DNA of 64,000 nt from Hyaloscypha bicolor E (taxonomy: Eukaryota > Ascomycota > Leotiomycetes > Helotiales > Hyaloscyphaceae). The DNA is taken from assembly GCF_002865645.1 (NCBI RefSeq), contig NW_020194684.1, positions 1,395,308 to 1,459,307 of the forward strand. Reading direction: 5' to 3'. Positions within the stretch are counted from its first letter, which is position 1. Every line of letters starts with the position of its first letter. The position numbers and the translations under genes were made by a program. Under the pieces are notes generated by a model. It searched no databases, was not told the origin of the DNA, and was given only the letters and a program-made list of their open reading frames with translations. This document shows positions 1 to 13,708 of the stretch, in pieces.

Positions 1-3000
1 AGACGCTATTATTACTTATTAATAAAATAATAAATAAGCTTTATAAAGCGAAAATATATATAAAGCTAGATTTAAAAAATACATATTATTAATTATAAAT
101 TCGGGAAAGTAATAAATAAAAACGGTATTTCAAATATATTATAAATATTTTAAGTATTATATTATATCTTTTAAGCTCTTTAATATTCCGGTAATATTTC
201 AGGTATATATTAATTATATATTAATAGGCCTTATAAATAATATTTATATAATTTATTTAAATAATATTCTAATTTATTTTAAAGACTTAGAATAATATAT
301 AATAGTAATCTAATATATACTCGAGTAATTATAATAATATTAGCTCTTTATAAACTTAGTAAAATACAAGTTTAATATAAAGAAAGTAAAATTCTTAGAA
401 TTTGTAATTAGCTTAAATAATATAGAAATAAAAGCTAGCCGGGTTATAATTATTAAAGAGTAACTAGCCCCGAAAAATAATATTAGAGAAATTCGAGTAT
501 TTCTGGATTTTATTAACTTTTATTAGAGATTTATTTATAAATACTTTAGAGTAATAAAAGAATTAACTAATTTATTAAAAACTAATAGAAAACCGCAATA
601 CTGTTTTAACTAGATAAATAAGGCAAATAAGGCTTTTAAAGAGCTAAAAAATTATATTTATAATAGTATTAATACTTTATTATTTCGATTTAGTCTTAAA
701 GATTTATATAAAAACAAATACTTCCAGATTTATAATTATAAGTATAATTTTCTAACTCTTTAGTAAAAGTATAAAGGCCCGGTAATATCTTATTACCTTT
801 TATTTAAAGAAAATAATTATAATTAAAAGTAGATATAAGATATATAATTCTAAACTCTTGGCTATTATTTTAATATTTTATATTTAATAGTATTATCTAA
901 TATATATCCGATATATTATTATTATTAAAACAAATTATAATAATCTAAAATACTTTATAACTAAAAGAAAATTAAATAGTTAATAAATAAAATAAGTAAA
1001 GAAGCTAGCTGCCTTTAACTTTATTTTAGAATATTACTCGAAATATAATAATTCTATTAATAAGCTATTAAAAAGGCCAGATTTTATAATAAATATAAAT
1101 AAAAATACTTTATTACTTATATTTTATAATAAGCTATAAAATATAAAATAAAGAGCCTTATAAATAGTACTAATAAAACGCTATATTATTCCTATAATAT
1201 TATAATATAAGGCCCAGAAAAGAGAAAATAAGTACTTTTTAATTAGTAAAATACTAAGAAATTTTAAAGAAGAAGGTTATTTTAATAATAAAGTAATATT
1301 AGAAATATTATTACTTAAGTTTATTACTAGTATAACTAGTTATAAATAATATATATTATAAATTCTAGTTATATAAGTAATTAGATCCGAAATAATATAT
1401 AAGAAAAGCGAAAAAATATTACCTAAATTATTATTATAGTACTAAAGACTCGATTCTTTAATATAATACTAGTAATATAAATAGTTCTTAAAAAAGACCT
1501 TTACTAAAGTTATTAAGACTTGGGAACTTAATATATCTAAGTTATTAAAATATTAGGTCATTATTTATATACTAAATAAACCGGCTTTTAAAGAAGAATT
1601 ATTATAAGCAAATTATAATAATTTTATAAGTATTTTAGTACTAATAAAATATTAGAGATTCTTTAAAAGAAATACTTTTAGTAAAGTATAAAAAAGAATA
1701 TAAGAAACTATATTAGAACTTGTTCTATATATTAATAAATCAAGATTAAAAAATATTTACTATATAATATATTTAGTTTATTTCTTATTTCTTATTTCCT
1801 TAAAATTATAGCAAGAAATTACTATAAATTTTATTATAAAGCTACTTTTTTCTAGATTTTATAACAAGATATATAATTTTATACTTATTATTATTAATAA
1901 ATATATAAAAACAATATAATATATTTTAATTACTAAGGAAACCTCGGCTTCTAAGCTAGCAAAGCTATTTATATACTATATTATTAAAGATTTTGGTATA
2001 CTTATAAGTATAATCTCTAATAAAGAATTTGTTTTTATAAGCAAATTCTAGTTAAGTCTATACTTTTATTTAAAGGTTCGGTAATAGCTAAATATAATAT
2101 TTTACTTGCAAACTAATAAGCAAATAAAGAATTTAAACCAAACTCTAAAATAGTACTTAAGGTACTATACTAGCTATTAGTAAAATAATTAAGTAATAAA
2201 GCTTGCTTTTATAAAGTTTATATATAATAATTTCATATATTTAATAATAGAAATATTTCTATTTTATTCTAGTATTAAATTATATATTAAGAATAATATT
2301 TCAAAAGAAGAAATACTAGTAATATAAGAAAGAGTTTAAAGAATTTAAATAAAACAGAAAGTATTAAAGAAATAATAAATATATATAAAAAAGTACTATA
2401 ATAAAAATTATATTAATATAAAATTCAAAGTATATAATAAAGTTATACTTTATATAAAGAATATTTAATAGCTTTATTCTAATATAAAGCTAGCAAATAA
2501 ATATCTTAGCCCTTTTAAAGTTCTAGAAGTTATAGAAATATATAAATAAATATATTACTTGAAATTATTACTATTATATTAAATTTATAATATTTTTTAT
2601 ATTTCTTTCTTAAAATTATAATACTTACAGGCTAGTATTATAGTAAAATTAGAACTAGTTAAGATTAAGAGCAAAAAGAAATTTGAAATAAAATTTATTA
2701 TAGCTTATAAAAAAGATAAAAAGAAAAGAAAATATCTCGTTTATTAGAAAAGCTATTTACTAGCAAATAATATATAAGAACTATTAAGTAATTTGGGGAA
2801 TATAGCTCAAGAATTATAAGAATACTTAAATAAGAATAATATTATAATACTATTAGCTAAATAAAAGCATAAAAAATAAATGCTTTTATTAGAAAACTAT
2901 TAAAAAAACCATATATTTATTCTTGGAAAAACTATATAAAAATTATTAAAAACTTTAATTTCTATATCTTATAAATACCTCACTCTTATAACTATTTCTT

Positions 3001-3045
3001 TTTATTATTATTATTATTAGTATTATCGGAATTCTCTCGAGAAAT
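1..3045 (+). pseudogene. Ty3/Gypsy D pol relic, 3' part (RT to chromodomain)
   Basis: This is the 3' part of a Gypsy polyprotein that runs off the left edge. In order: an RT core with YLNNILIY (family YLDDILIY) near 251-280, an RT thumb to about 560, RNase H at about 690-1090, integrase at about 1200-2500 with a relic of the second catalytic Asp region near 2025-2050 (NKEFVFISKF), and a chromodomain-like tail at about 2640-2850. The reading frame is broken by many TAA/TAG codons where relatives have Gln or Trp, and the catalytic Asp pair is now Asn-Asn, both as expected from RIP. No D 3' LTR is identified, because Gypsy B interrupts the sequence at 3082. It is a dead copy with no expected product. 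The Gypsy assignment is firm and the subfamily is open. Confidence 0.85.
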
Positions 3046-3082
3046 AAGTAGCAAATTAGCCTAGAAAGCTATTAGCTATTAG

Positions 3083-3383
3083 TATTATAATTTAGCTCTT
3101 AATCTTATTAGCTAATATAGTTATCTAATAGTTACCTATATCCTATTACCTATATTCTATTACTTTCTAGATATATGTAATGCGGCCGCTTTACTAGAAA
3201 AGTATACTTGAAATATACTAGAGATATTAAGAAGGCTAAGCCCCTTATAAACTAGTATATTATAGGATATATATACTTCCTTATAGCCTCCTATATTCTA
3301 GTTTTCCCTTCCTTAGCTTTGAATAATTTTTATAAGAAACCTTTTATCTTACTTTTTAAGCCCTAAATACTATATTTATAATA
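3083..3383 (+). repeat. Gypsy B 5' LTR
   Basis: It is 301 bp long and matches 22980-23280 over its whole length. It starts tattataattta (ancestrally TG-initial) and ends in cctaaatactat...ataata (ancestrally ending CA). The TSD copy attag precedes it at 3078-3082. Reverse solo copies of the same family lie at 40507-40758 and 55782-56015. Confidence 0.88.
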
Positions 3384-3398
3384 GTATTTAAAGCTCTC
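3384..3398 (+). other. Gypsy B candidate primer-binding site
   Basis: gtatttaaagctctc directly follows the 5' LTR and resembles a RIP-mutated GGTATCAGAGC-type primer-binding site found in many Gypsy elements. The match is short and the tRNA cannot be named. Confidence 0.35.
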
Positions 3399-3470
3399 TC
3401 TTTTTAATTCTATAGAGGATTTCAAATAAACCAATTTAGAATTATTAGAAATATAGATACTACTAAGATA

Positions 3471-3635
3471 ATGAAATCTCAGAAATACAAGTAATAGATT
3501 CTAGAATAATAAAAGCAAAAAGCTTTAGAACTTTTAGAGAAATTAGATATTTATATCTTTATAAATATATACTAGTAATATATTAGAAACCCTCTCAAAA
3601 ACCCCGAAAATCAAAGAACCTTATATAAAGGCTAC
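3471..3635 (+). pseudogene. Gypsy B gag, first exon-like fragment before insertion A
   Basis: An ATG at 3471 opens a Lys/Gln/Glu-rich frame broken only by TAA/TAG codons. It runs to the insertion of Gypsy A at 3635. If one TSD copy and element A are removed, the frame passes in phase into 16771 and on into the rest of gag. This supports both the start choice and the claim that A inserted into an already resident B. Confidence 0.6.
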
Positions 3636-3938
3636 TATAGTATAGCAGGCCATACTCGTTAAAAATTATATTATTTTAGCGGTTTTGAGGTTTAGGTTAC
3701 ATAATAAAGGCCGCGGCCTTTTATACGTGACTTGCGGAAATCATATAAGAAAGCTGGTTTTTCTATAGTTCTAGAAAATAATTCTTTATAAATATTTAAT
3801 TAATTAAGCTTTTTATATACTATATACTATTTATACTTTACTATTTATACTTTTAATTTATTATTTTACTATTAAGTTACGTTTTGCGCTCTGGTATACT
3901 TTATATAGGTTTTTGTCTTATTATAGTTTCCCTCTTAT
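3636..3938 (+). repeat. Gypsy A 5' LTR
   Basis: It is 303 bp and starts tatagtatagcagg, ancestrally TGTGGTACGGCAGG as shown by the solo copy at 33814-34115. It contains a 16-bp palindrome AAAGGCCGCGGCCTTT at 3706-3721 and a RIP-altered E-box, tacgtgact. The end ccctcttat is placed by TSD matching, which puts the boundary after CAT rather than CA. Confidence 0.9.
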
Positions 3939-4099
3939 ATATTTTATAATAAGTAATACAGGAAGAATAGAAACTTTATAGTTAAGGTAATACTCTTATA
4001 AAGTTCTGAGAGATATCTATAAGGCGGATTATTAGCTTAGTAAGTTAGGGGAAAAAAAAAGGGCTATTATAATACCTTGAGCCTAAGGCCGAAATATTA
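3939..4099 (+). other. Gypsy A leader
   Basis: This is a short A/T- and purine-rich leader between the 5' LTR and the gag-like frame. I see no convincing primer-binding site; any original site is probably masked by RIP. Confidence 0.4.
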
Positions 4100-7000
4100 G
4101 GGATATATAAGTATTAATTTTAGTATCTTATATTAATTTCCGATATATCTAGTAACTTGGATATAAGTTAGCCACAAGATATAATTATTAGTATAGTATA
4201 TAAAAGTAATAAGAATAAAGGCTAATTATAGAAGAAAAAGAAGCAGAGGAAATAGAATAGGAAATATTATACTAAGATAATATAAGTCAGATCTTAGTTA
4301 GAAATAGACTTTAGTATATAGAAATAAGATTATACTATTAATTTATATATTATTTTTAGTTATAGTAAAAGTCGGAATTAAAGTAGCTTTAATCTTAGTA
4401 GTAAAGCTTACTTCTAAGTCTAAAAAAGATATCTAAAATAGGAAATGCCCTTAATTTCAAGTAAGATAGTAAACAGAAATCGGAAAGAATTAAAAGGAAA
4501 TCGGAAATAAGAAATTATATAGACAAATTAAAGAAGCCTCTAGAGAAAGAGAAAGTTACTAAGTAGAGATAATAAGAAGAATTTAGAGAAATTAGGGAAA
4601 ATAGCGGAATTAGAAAAATTATTTTTATTATATTTATTAATAGTACTATAGAGTATATCTAGTTCGGCGAAATTAAAGGAAAATACTATAGGTATTAAGC
4701 TAACGGAACAAAAAAGAGAGTATAAGTAATAGAAATAAGACTAGAAAAACTACTACTATATTACTACTAATACTAAAACTCGAATCTAGACTATATCTAT
4801 TATTATTAACCGGTTTCTCTCTAATTCCGGTTCCTAAATTAAAAGATATACTTAAACGAGAAATTAGCTCTTTAGAAATATTATTAATAGAAGTCTCAGG
4901 TACGGAAACTCTATAATTAGCTATAGAAGAAATTATTAAGATTAATATAGCTAAAAACAAGTATATACTAGTACCGGGTTTAAATCTGCCGCTTGCGGGA
5001 GCTTCTAGAGTACTATAGTTTCAGAAAAGTAATATCTCTATATTCTTGAAATAATATATAAATATATATAAGAACTATTATATTTCTAATAATACTAAAA
5101 GAGAAAGAATTATCTATTATATTTCTCTTATTTATAAGAATTAGATTAAGGCTATACCGGAGTACTATACTAATAACCCAGAAGATTACCAGGAAACTAA
5201 ATTCTTTAAGGCCTTACTAAAGGAATTCCGAGAGTATAACTAGGAAATACTCAAAATTAGCCGTAACTTTCTTAATTAGATTATTATATAAGCCCAGAAT
5301 AAAGAAATCTCTTTTAAGTCTTATATTAATATATTTAATAAAATATTAAAAAAGTTACTAAAAAAGAAAGAGATAAATAAAATTACTTAGTATCGAGAAT
5401 TTATAAGAGAATTATCTATTCTAGTAAGGAATTATATTCTTAAGAATATAAACTTTAAGCCTATAGATATTTCTACTTATAAATATAGTAAGATATATAA
5501 GAAAGTAGTAATATTCTATTAGTATAAAGAGAAGAAACGCTATTTTAATATTACTAATAACCCAGATATATCTAGACTTAGATAAGAATACTTGGATATA
5601 ATAGTTTATAATATAGTTTCTAAACTAGAAAATAATTATTTCTTACTAGTTCCTCTTATTATACTTCCTAAAGCTACTATAGGTATAAGTGAGAAAAGAA
5701 CCTAGCCTATAGCTAATTATATAAAACCTACTAAAAGTAGTAAATTTAAAAAAGATAATATTAACTAGCTAGCAAAAAGTCTAGAAAAACTATCTATTAT
5801 TACTATAACTTAAAAGAACCTATAGAAATAACTTAATATAGCTACTATTATAATTCGGGAGAATATTCGTAGCTTATTTATATAATCTAGCTAATTATAG
5901 CAGATATAATAGTATTAATAATCTAGTAGATATAATTCGAGTCTTTGGGAAGAATATACTAGAAGTTATAGTAGAGATTATAGAGAATACTATAGTAGCT
6001 ATAATAGTTAAGCTAAAATAGGTAAAGGATCTAGATAACTATATTCTAGAGAAAGTTAGTTTTAAATATAATTAGAAAATACTACTTAAGTTAATGCGGC
6101 CTATAATATAGACCTAGAACCGAGAGAACAAATTTACTATAGGTACTATAGTAGGAATAAGAATAATAATATTAACCCAGAATATATCTATATCTCTTGG
6201 TTCTATTACCCACTAATAGAAGAGCTTATAAATTATAGATATACTTACTAATTTAATAAAAGATAGTATAAAGAACTATTTAAACCTAAATAAGAAAGCA
6301 TTTTCTTCTTCCTTATTAGTAAGCGCCGGTAGTTTAACCAAGTTATTTTCTAAGTCCAAGAAGAAGAATTTGACTATAACTTAAATACTTGACTTAAAAA
6401 TATCTAGAGATTAATAGGGAATATCTAGTTTACTAGATAAGAAAAAGAAAAGGGAACTAGCTAACCGGAATCTATATATAGAAGCAAGCAAGTTATATTT
6501 AGGGAATCTAAATAGCCGCTTTATTTTAGAGGAAATTACATTAGAATTACTAATACTTTAGGTTCTGGAATTAATAAATAGTACTAAGATTTGGCTATAA
6601 ATAGTATTTCTATTAATACTATAACGGGTTCCTTATTAAGGAGAAAGGGAAAAGAGGTAGAAATAGCTAAAGAGGTTTTTTAAAAACGAGCTAGAGCGAA
6701 AGAGAAGCTATCTTATATAAGAGGCCAGAAGAATACTACTTTAAGAAGTAATAAATAAGGGAATGGCCTAGCTAAGAATATAGATATTAATGCTTCTGGG
6801 AATAAATAAGACAAATTAGGGACTTAGTATACTCTTAATTATAATAAGCGTAAAACTTCTAAAGTTAATAAAATTCTAATAAGACTACTAAAGAAAGTAA
6901 CTATTTCACTTCTAAAGACTTAGAAAGAAACGAGAATACTTATTAATGCCTTAAAAACGCCGGATCTAGCTACTATACTTTAAAACCAATAGATTAAGAA

Positions 7001-7700
7001 TAATACTTTCTATCTTACTATCTTATAAATAGGAAATACTATTACGTTAAATATAGTTAGATATACTAGAAGATCTGCGGAGCTAGCGGCTATAGCTTAT
7101 ATAATAAATAGAATATTTAAGGAATTAGAAATACTAGCTCAGATACCTAATACTAATAGAATTATTTAATTTAAAGGTAATAGTATTAATATTCGGATAT
7201 TACTAGCCTATAAATATATTATGTAATTTCCACACCTCTAATTTATACTTCGAGAACCTTAAAAGAATATTAAATATAAAGAAATAATTAATACTAGGGC
7301 TAAAGTTAATATTCTTTCTAAAAAGATCTCTAGAAGTATTAGTAAAGTAGTATATAATACTATAGATTATCGAATATTTACTATTACTAGGGCAGAATTT
7401 GGATTTGCAGGAATAGCAAAGCTTAGAGCTAAGGTTATAGACAAAATAGAATATAAAGATATATTTTTCCTAGTTAAAAAAGCTTTAAAGATTCTGCTTA
7501 ATTAACTATTCTTAGTAAAAATAAAGATAAATATTATATATAAAAGTAATAGTTCGTAAGATAAAAGGTTTACTAACCCTAAAAATAACTAAAATACCTG
7601 TATTATTATAATTATTTTATCTTTAAAGAATACCGGAAAATAAAAGAAAGTAATAGTTCAAGAGTATTAAGCTTCTAGAGTAGAGGAATTAAATAATACG
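4100..7700 (+). pseudogene. Gypsy A gag and protease relic
   Basis: This is a long plus-strand frame with RIP-type stops. A charged Lys/Glu-rich N-terminal part spans about 4100-4900, followed by a gag-like core at about 5000-5750 and a Ser/Tyr-rich stretch near 5930-6050. A possible zinc-knuckle region lies near 6120-6250, where Tyr codons (TAC/TAT) may replace Cys or His (TGC/CAT). A retroviral-type aspartic protease relic lies near 7285-7400, with NTRAKVN (ancestrally an Asp-Thr-Gly-Ala motif) at 7290-7310. Short open stretches on the opposite strand here (for example 4700-4960) are shadows. The gag family is not one I can name, but position, knuckle and protease fit gag-PR. Confidence 0.7.
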
Positions 7701-7749
7701 GAGCAGGAAACTAAAAATAAAGAGGAAAAATAAAGCCTAGTATTATAAC

Positions 7750-10700
7750 CGGTAGTAATATTAGGGGAAATAGGAAGACGCCGGAATTTCCTATAAATTC
7801 TTTTATTTTAGGTTCGGGAATTTAGGAAATTAATAATATTTTTAGAGGAACTAAAGCAGAAAAGGCTCTAATTAGAGTATTATTAAGAGTAATTCCGGAT
7901 TTAATAGAAAAAGAAGTAAAAAGAGTATTAAGTAAAGATATTTCTAAAGAAAAGATAAAGTAATATCTTCTAATAATAAAGAAATATATTTCTAAAGCTA
8001 AGAAATATGGAACTTAAGACTAGAAAGAATTCTGAAATATATAGGAGCTTAAGAAAGGTATATTAAAATACTAGATAAAAAGGCGCTCTCTATATCTAAC
8101 TAGGAAAGAGCTAAGTAGAAAGATTATAAATTCCGGAGATTAGATAAAAAAAGTACTAAAGAAAATAGCTATAGCTTTTAAAGAAAAAAATAATAACTAT
8201 AGTTTATTTCTAGTTATAGAAGTATATAAAATAAAAAATAAGAAGGTTTGACTAGTAAATACTAATAATAGAACTAGAAAAGGCTCAGATAAATATCCGA
8301 ACTAGTTTAAAAGATCTAAAGCTAGAAAATACTTATAGAAATATACTAGGAAATATAAGAATTACCTTTTACTAAGGATATTAGCTATTTTAAGAGATTT
8401 ATAACTTACTTCGGAATATCTTAAATAATTAGATATTAGTAACTGGCTCTAGGAAAAGAAACTAGCTATATTCCGAGAATTAATAGTTAATTAAGAAAAT
8501 ATAATTATATTTAATTAGAAAGAAGTAGGAAAAGTTTATAAGAATATTAGCTCACCTATTCTAATTAAGACTATTAAGTATAAAGCCTGGTAAGAGAAGA
8601 ATTTCCCATATCCTAAAGCTCTAGTACTAGTAATAGTAAAAATACTATTAGAATACTTAGATTATAAAGTTCTTAAGAAATATAATAGACCTTACTAAAA
8701 TCTATAATTCTTAGTTATAAAGAAGATTACTAGAACTTATAGACTAATTAATACTACTATAAAAATAAATTTAGTAATTCTATAAAATACTAACCTATTC
8801 CCGTTTACTAATAAGATTTCAGAGGAATTTACTAGATATACTTATACTTCTCTAATTAATTTCTTTTCTAGATATAATTAACTTATACTAGATTCTTATA
8901 GTAGAGATTTAACTATATTTATAATATCTCTAGGGCTATTAAGAATAACTATACTATTTTAGGGAGCTACTAATTCTATTATATAGTTTATATAAGTTAT
9001 TATAACTATTCTAGAGAATCTGTTTCCTAAAATTACTATATTATTTATTAATAATATTAGAGTTAAGGGGCCTTATATAGACTATAATAAATAGCTTATT
9101 TTACCTGAAATTTGGCGTTTTATATTTAAATATCTTTAAAACCTAGATATAACCTTAGATAAAGTTAAATAAGCCAGAGCTAGTATTAGAGAAAAATTAT
9201 AGTTCTATTATAATAGTATAGTTATTATTAGCTTTATCTATAGAGTATTTGGAAGAAGCCCTTTAAACTCAGGAATTATTAAGATCTTAAGATAAAAGTA
9301 TTATAATAGTATAACTAAAAGCAAAGTATTTATTAGAATTATTATTTATTACTATATTTGGATTAAAGGCTTTATAATTATTACTAAACCCATTTATTAC
9401 TTAATAAGGAAAAGTATAATATAGAACTGGAATAATAAATAAAAGCAAGCTATACGAATTCTTTAAGAAAAGCTTACTACTACTCTAATATTTTATAAGT
9501 TATACTATAATCTATTAGAAGGTTAGGAAATAATTATATTAATAGTAGATATTAGCCTAGATAAATAAGGCGGAACTCTTAGTTAATATAATAATAAAGG
9601 GAAAAAGAAAGTTATATAATATAAGTCTAGAATCTGAAATAATACTAAATAGAGATATAATATTATTAAGAGAGAATATCGAGGGCTAGTAAAGTATTTA
9701 TAGAAAGTATAATTCTGGCTTTACGGAATTTACTTTATTCTTGAACTAGATACTAATATACTTGTTATATAGCTAAGCAAAGCGGCTATAGATCTTTCTA
9801 GAGCTCTGGTTACTTACTAGCTAGCATAAATTTAACTATTTGACTTTAAAGTCAAGTATATTAAAGAAACCAAGTATACTACTACTAATAAATTATTAAG
9901 ATACCTATAGTAAGAAGGCAATACTAAAGATAATAAGAATATTAATAAATAGTTAGTAATAGAACTTAATATTATTAGAATAGTACCTATTAGATAAAAA
10001 GTTTAATTAAAGAAAGCAGTTCCGGTTTAGTTATATAATATTATTTTAAGGAATTAGACTCCTAAGATTTTTATTAAATATTTAAATAATAGTATCTAGT
10101 TACTAAAGATTAATAATTAAAGCCTTATTATATCTGAAAGCAAATTAGTAATATTAAAAAATAATAAAATCCGGAAGTTATATAATAAAGGCTATAGCCT
10201 TTTATATATAATTTCTAGTAAAATAGTAAATAATAATACTAATTCTTATACTTTACTTAATAACCTAACTATTTTACTAGATCCCTTAGATAATAGCTAT
10301 TCCGAATAATACTAGAATATTATATAATATCTTATAATATTCTCTAGACTAGAAGAAATATCTAGAGCCAAGTTTCAAAAGTTAAGTAGAGAAGCTTTAA
10401 ATTATAGTATAAGAGATTAATTACTATAAAGAGTTATATCTAAAGTATATTTACCTCGACTTATTATTAATAATTAAGAGTAAAGAGAGATTATTATTAA
10501 AGAGCTATATAATAAGATTAGATATACTAGAAGAGAAAGTATTTTTTACTTAGTAGCTAGCCGCTATTACTAGAAAGGCTACTATAACTATATATAGAAG
10601 TATATAAATGCCTATAAAGTTTATTAGTATAAAAGTAAAAGAAGATAAGAAAAAGCTTTATATTTAATAAAAGCTATATCTCTTTTCTATTACCTTGAAA

Positions 10701-11800
10701 TTAATATAATTAAACTACTAGACTATAAAGAATATAACTTATTAGTTATTACCAGAAATAATTTCTCAGGATAAGTTAAAGCTAGATCTTTAAAGAACTT
10801 AACTAGTAAGAAGATTACTAAGTTTATTTAGGAAGAAATTATTTATAGGTATAGTTTATTTAGATAGCTTAAAGTAAACGGCAGATCGGAATTTAAAGAA
10901 ATAGTAATTTAAGAGCTTAATAAGCTAGAAATTAATAGAATTATTATTTTGGCCTATAATTCTAAAGGAAATAGTATAATTAAAAGAGGATATTAACTAA
11001 TTATTTAAGTATTTATTATACTTATAAGAGATAGAAAGAAGCCTTAGATAGATTTACTACTATATATTCTATTTACTAACTGAGTTACTATATATAAACT
11101 AACTGGATTTACCTCCTTTTATATAGTCTATAGTAGAGAAGCTATATTACCTATTAAAATATGCTTTCTAACTTAGAGAATACTTAGATAAGATAAAGTT
11201 TATAATAAAGAAATACTTCTGGAAATATATATAAAGCAAATATAGATAAGAGATAAAGATATAAAAGAAGCCAGAATAAAGAAGAACAGATAATACCGAG
11301 AGAGAAAAAAGTAATTTAATATTACTTACTAGATTTATTTAAACTCTATTTCCGAAAAGAATTTAATTCTTATATATAATATTAAATTAATAAATTAAGA
11401 TAAGTTAAGAAATATAAAGCTACTATACCGCTAGCTTGGCTCATATAAAGTAAGATATATAGATTAATTAAAAGAATACTATATACTAGAAGAACTTAAT
11501 AATACCATACTCCGAAGAATATATACCGGGAATTAACTTAAGTAGTTTATAAAAAGAAATAAATTCTGGTACTTCTTTAAAGATAAAGTTAATAATAAGT
11601 ATATACCTATAAATAAATATTTTAAAATAGATATAGAACTAGAAAAGAAAGTAATTATAGAGTATTATAAGCGAAATAGTATTTAGGAGATTAAGAAAGC
11701 TACTAATATTATTATATATATTCTAGAGTTACCGGAATTAGAAAGAGCAAAATATATCTCTTTTATAAAGAACTAGAAGAAAGTATCTAATAATAGAAGC
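7750..11800 (+). pseudogene. Gypsy A pol relic (RT, RNase H, integrase)
   Basis: RT fingers/palm lie at about 8690-9070, containing relics of GLLRxTxLxQGATNS (about 8935-8975) and an Asp-Asp catalytic box mutated to FINNIRVKG near 9045-9068. These match a widespread fungal Gypsy lineage whose RT reads FxDDIGVKGP. RNase H lies near 9530-9900, including REYRGLVK and LETDA-like blocks. The integrase zinc region and core lie near 10520-11200, with NGRSEFKE near the second acidic residue and SAYNSKGNxxIKRG near the third. A C-terminal GSYKVRYI...LEELNNTILRR block spans 11430-11530. The thumb region at 9100-9330 is degraded. Stops are RIP-type throughout. Confidence 0.88.
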
Positions 11801-11879
11801 TCTTCTTAACCTGAAATAAAGCTTATTACTTTTAATTCTTTATATATCTTTTAATTTTTTCTTTTAACTATTATTTATA

Positions 11880-13690
11880 ATCTTTAGAGAATATTATTAT
11901 TAGACTATTATTCTGGAAGTTAGACGAACTTTACTATTACTTATTTCTTACTATTATCTAATTACTATTACTAGATAGTATTCTTAATATAAGATTCTAT
12001 TACTAGATCTTAGGAATTAAATATAAAGTATTTCTTTTAGTATAAAAATAAATGAGGAATTAAGAGATTACCTTATAAACTCTTAATTCCAAACTATAAT
12101 AACGAATAATACTTATATTTAAAGATAAAAAGAAAAGAGAAGAAGAAAAGAGGCCTTTTATATATATTTTACTAAACTAGAAATCTTTTAGAAGCTTTAC
12201 TTACCTTTTTAACTAGCTATTCTCGTAGCTTATACTAGTCTAAAGCTTAACTATAATATCTATAGATCTTGACTTTAACTTGAATTACTATTATAAGTTT
12301 CCTTATAATATCTAAATAAACTTCTTAATTAGAAGTTATATATAAACGAAATAGCTAACTAGAAGCTTTATAAGAGAAAGAGAAAACCTTATTAAACCTA
12401 ATAGTTATTTCGGAAAATACTTAATAATATATAATTCTGGAAAACTCTTAGATATTAGATAAACTAGATTTGCCTATTTAAAGCCTACCTTATATTAGGA
12501 AACCTACTTTCTCTTTTATAAAATTATAGCTATACTTAAAACTAATACCGAGACTTAATTAGTATATTATATATTCCTACTTCTATATAAAGAGAACTTC
12601 TCCTATATAAAACTCTTTTCTCTAACTATAATACCGTTTTTATTACCGGAAACTATTTATTATTTAAAAAGCTAGTATAATTTACTAATTCTTGCTATTA
12701 ATCTATTTCTTACTATTAAATATTATCTAAATAATTCTTATATCCTTAATACTAATTCGGAATACCTAATCTTTCTATATTCTATATTAACTTTAATATT
12801 AACTATTCCAAACTCAATAATAGTACTATAAACTCTATTTATATTATCTTATAATTCTTCTTTTATATATCCTAATACCTTTAATATTACCTTTATAAAT
12901 ATAGATATTACTTTAAAGTTCTAACTAACTAAATAATTTTATACTATATAAAGTTAACTTTAATAAGTACTAAGTAAATATAATTAGCTTTTAAAGAAAT
13001 ATAAATTAGTTTTAGAAAAAGTAATATCTTATTCTAAGTTATTTCTTAATTCTATTATTCTAACTTCTTTTCTATTAATACTTACTTTATATTTTCCTAA
13101 TATCTTTAGTATACTTATATACCTTATCTTTTATATATTTCTTATATTATTTCTCTTCTTTTATACTATTCTTTAAGTTAATAGGGATGTTTCCAAATAA
13201 ATAGGAGATCGGAATATACCTATATTATGAAATTTTCGTTATTTTCTTCTATATTTTAAAACTTTAGATACTATTATTATATTTATATTTCTATTATATT
13301 ATCTTCTTATTTCTCTATTATTACTATTTAGTTTAATCTACCTTAATTATTTCCTTAATTATATTTCCTTAGATATATATATTTGTATTCTTTTCCGTAA
13401 TAAAAGCTTAACTTTATATTTTACTTTCTATAATTATTTCTAATTTATAACTATATTATCTTAAATATATCTAATTATTATATCTACTTTCCCTATTATA
13501 TATACTACTATTTTAGCTTTATTTTCTTACTAGAAAGAAAGAAAAACTCGAATATATATAATACCTTTATATAATTTAAAACTATTTTAATTTACTCTTT
13601 ATTTTGGAATATACTTAAAAGAAATTCTTATAATCTCAAGAACCTTTAACTCTATAACCTATAACTATTATACTAATAATATCTTTATAA
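11880..13690 (-). pseudogene. Antisense frame in Gypsy A, unrecognised
   Basis: A single minus-strand frame can be read from about 13690 to about 11880, roughly 600 codons, broken only by TAA/TAG codons that would be Gln or Trp before RIP. The translation is Lys/Arg/Gln/Glu-rich, with segments such as IELRNNLEQDI, YIKEELQDNI and RIQELFRQYL that look helical or coiled-coil, and no metal-binding or catalytic motif that I recognise. The opposite strand is pyrimidine-rich and reads poorly. It is divergent from the sense frame that begins at 13709. Antisense frames between pol and the 3' LTR are known in some large plant Gypsy elements, but I cannot link this one to them. The exact start and stop are unknown. 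Confidence 0.6.
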
Positions 13691-13708
13691 CTTATTAAGA
13701 ATAATAAA

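Noticed and set aside
3384..3635. Separate small host gene between the B LTR and A
   Set aside because: The frame continues in phase into the Gypsy B gag at 16771, so it is part of the retrotransposon.
4700..4960. 86-codon open frame on the minus strand
   Set aside because: It lies opposite the Gypsy A gag frame, where RIP has removed stops from the reverse strand. It has no relatives or initiation context that I can support.
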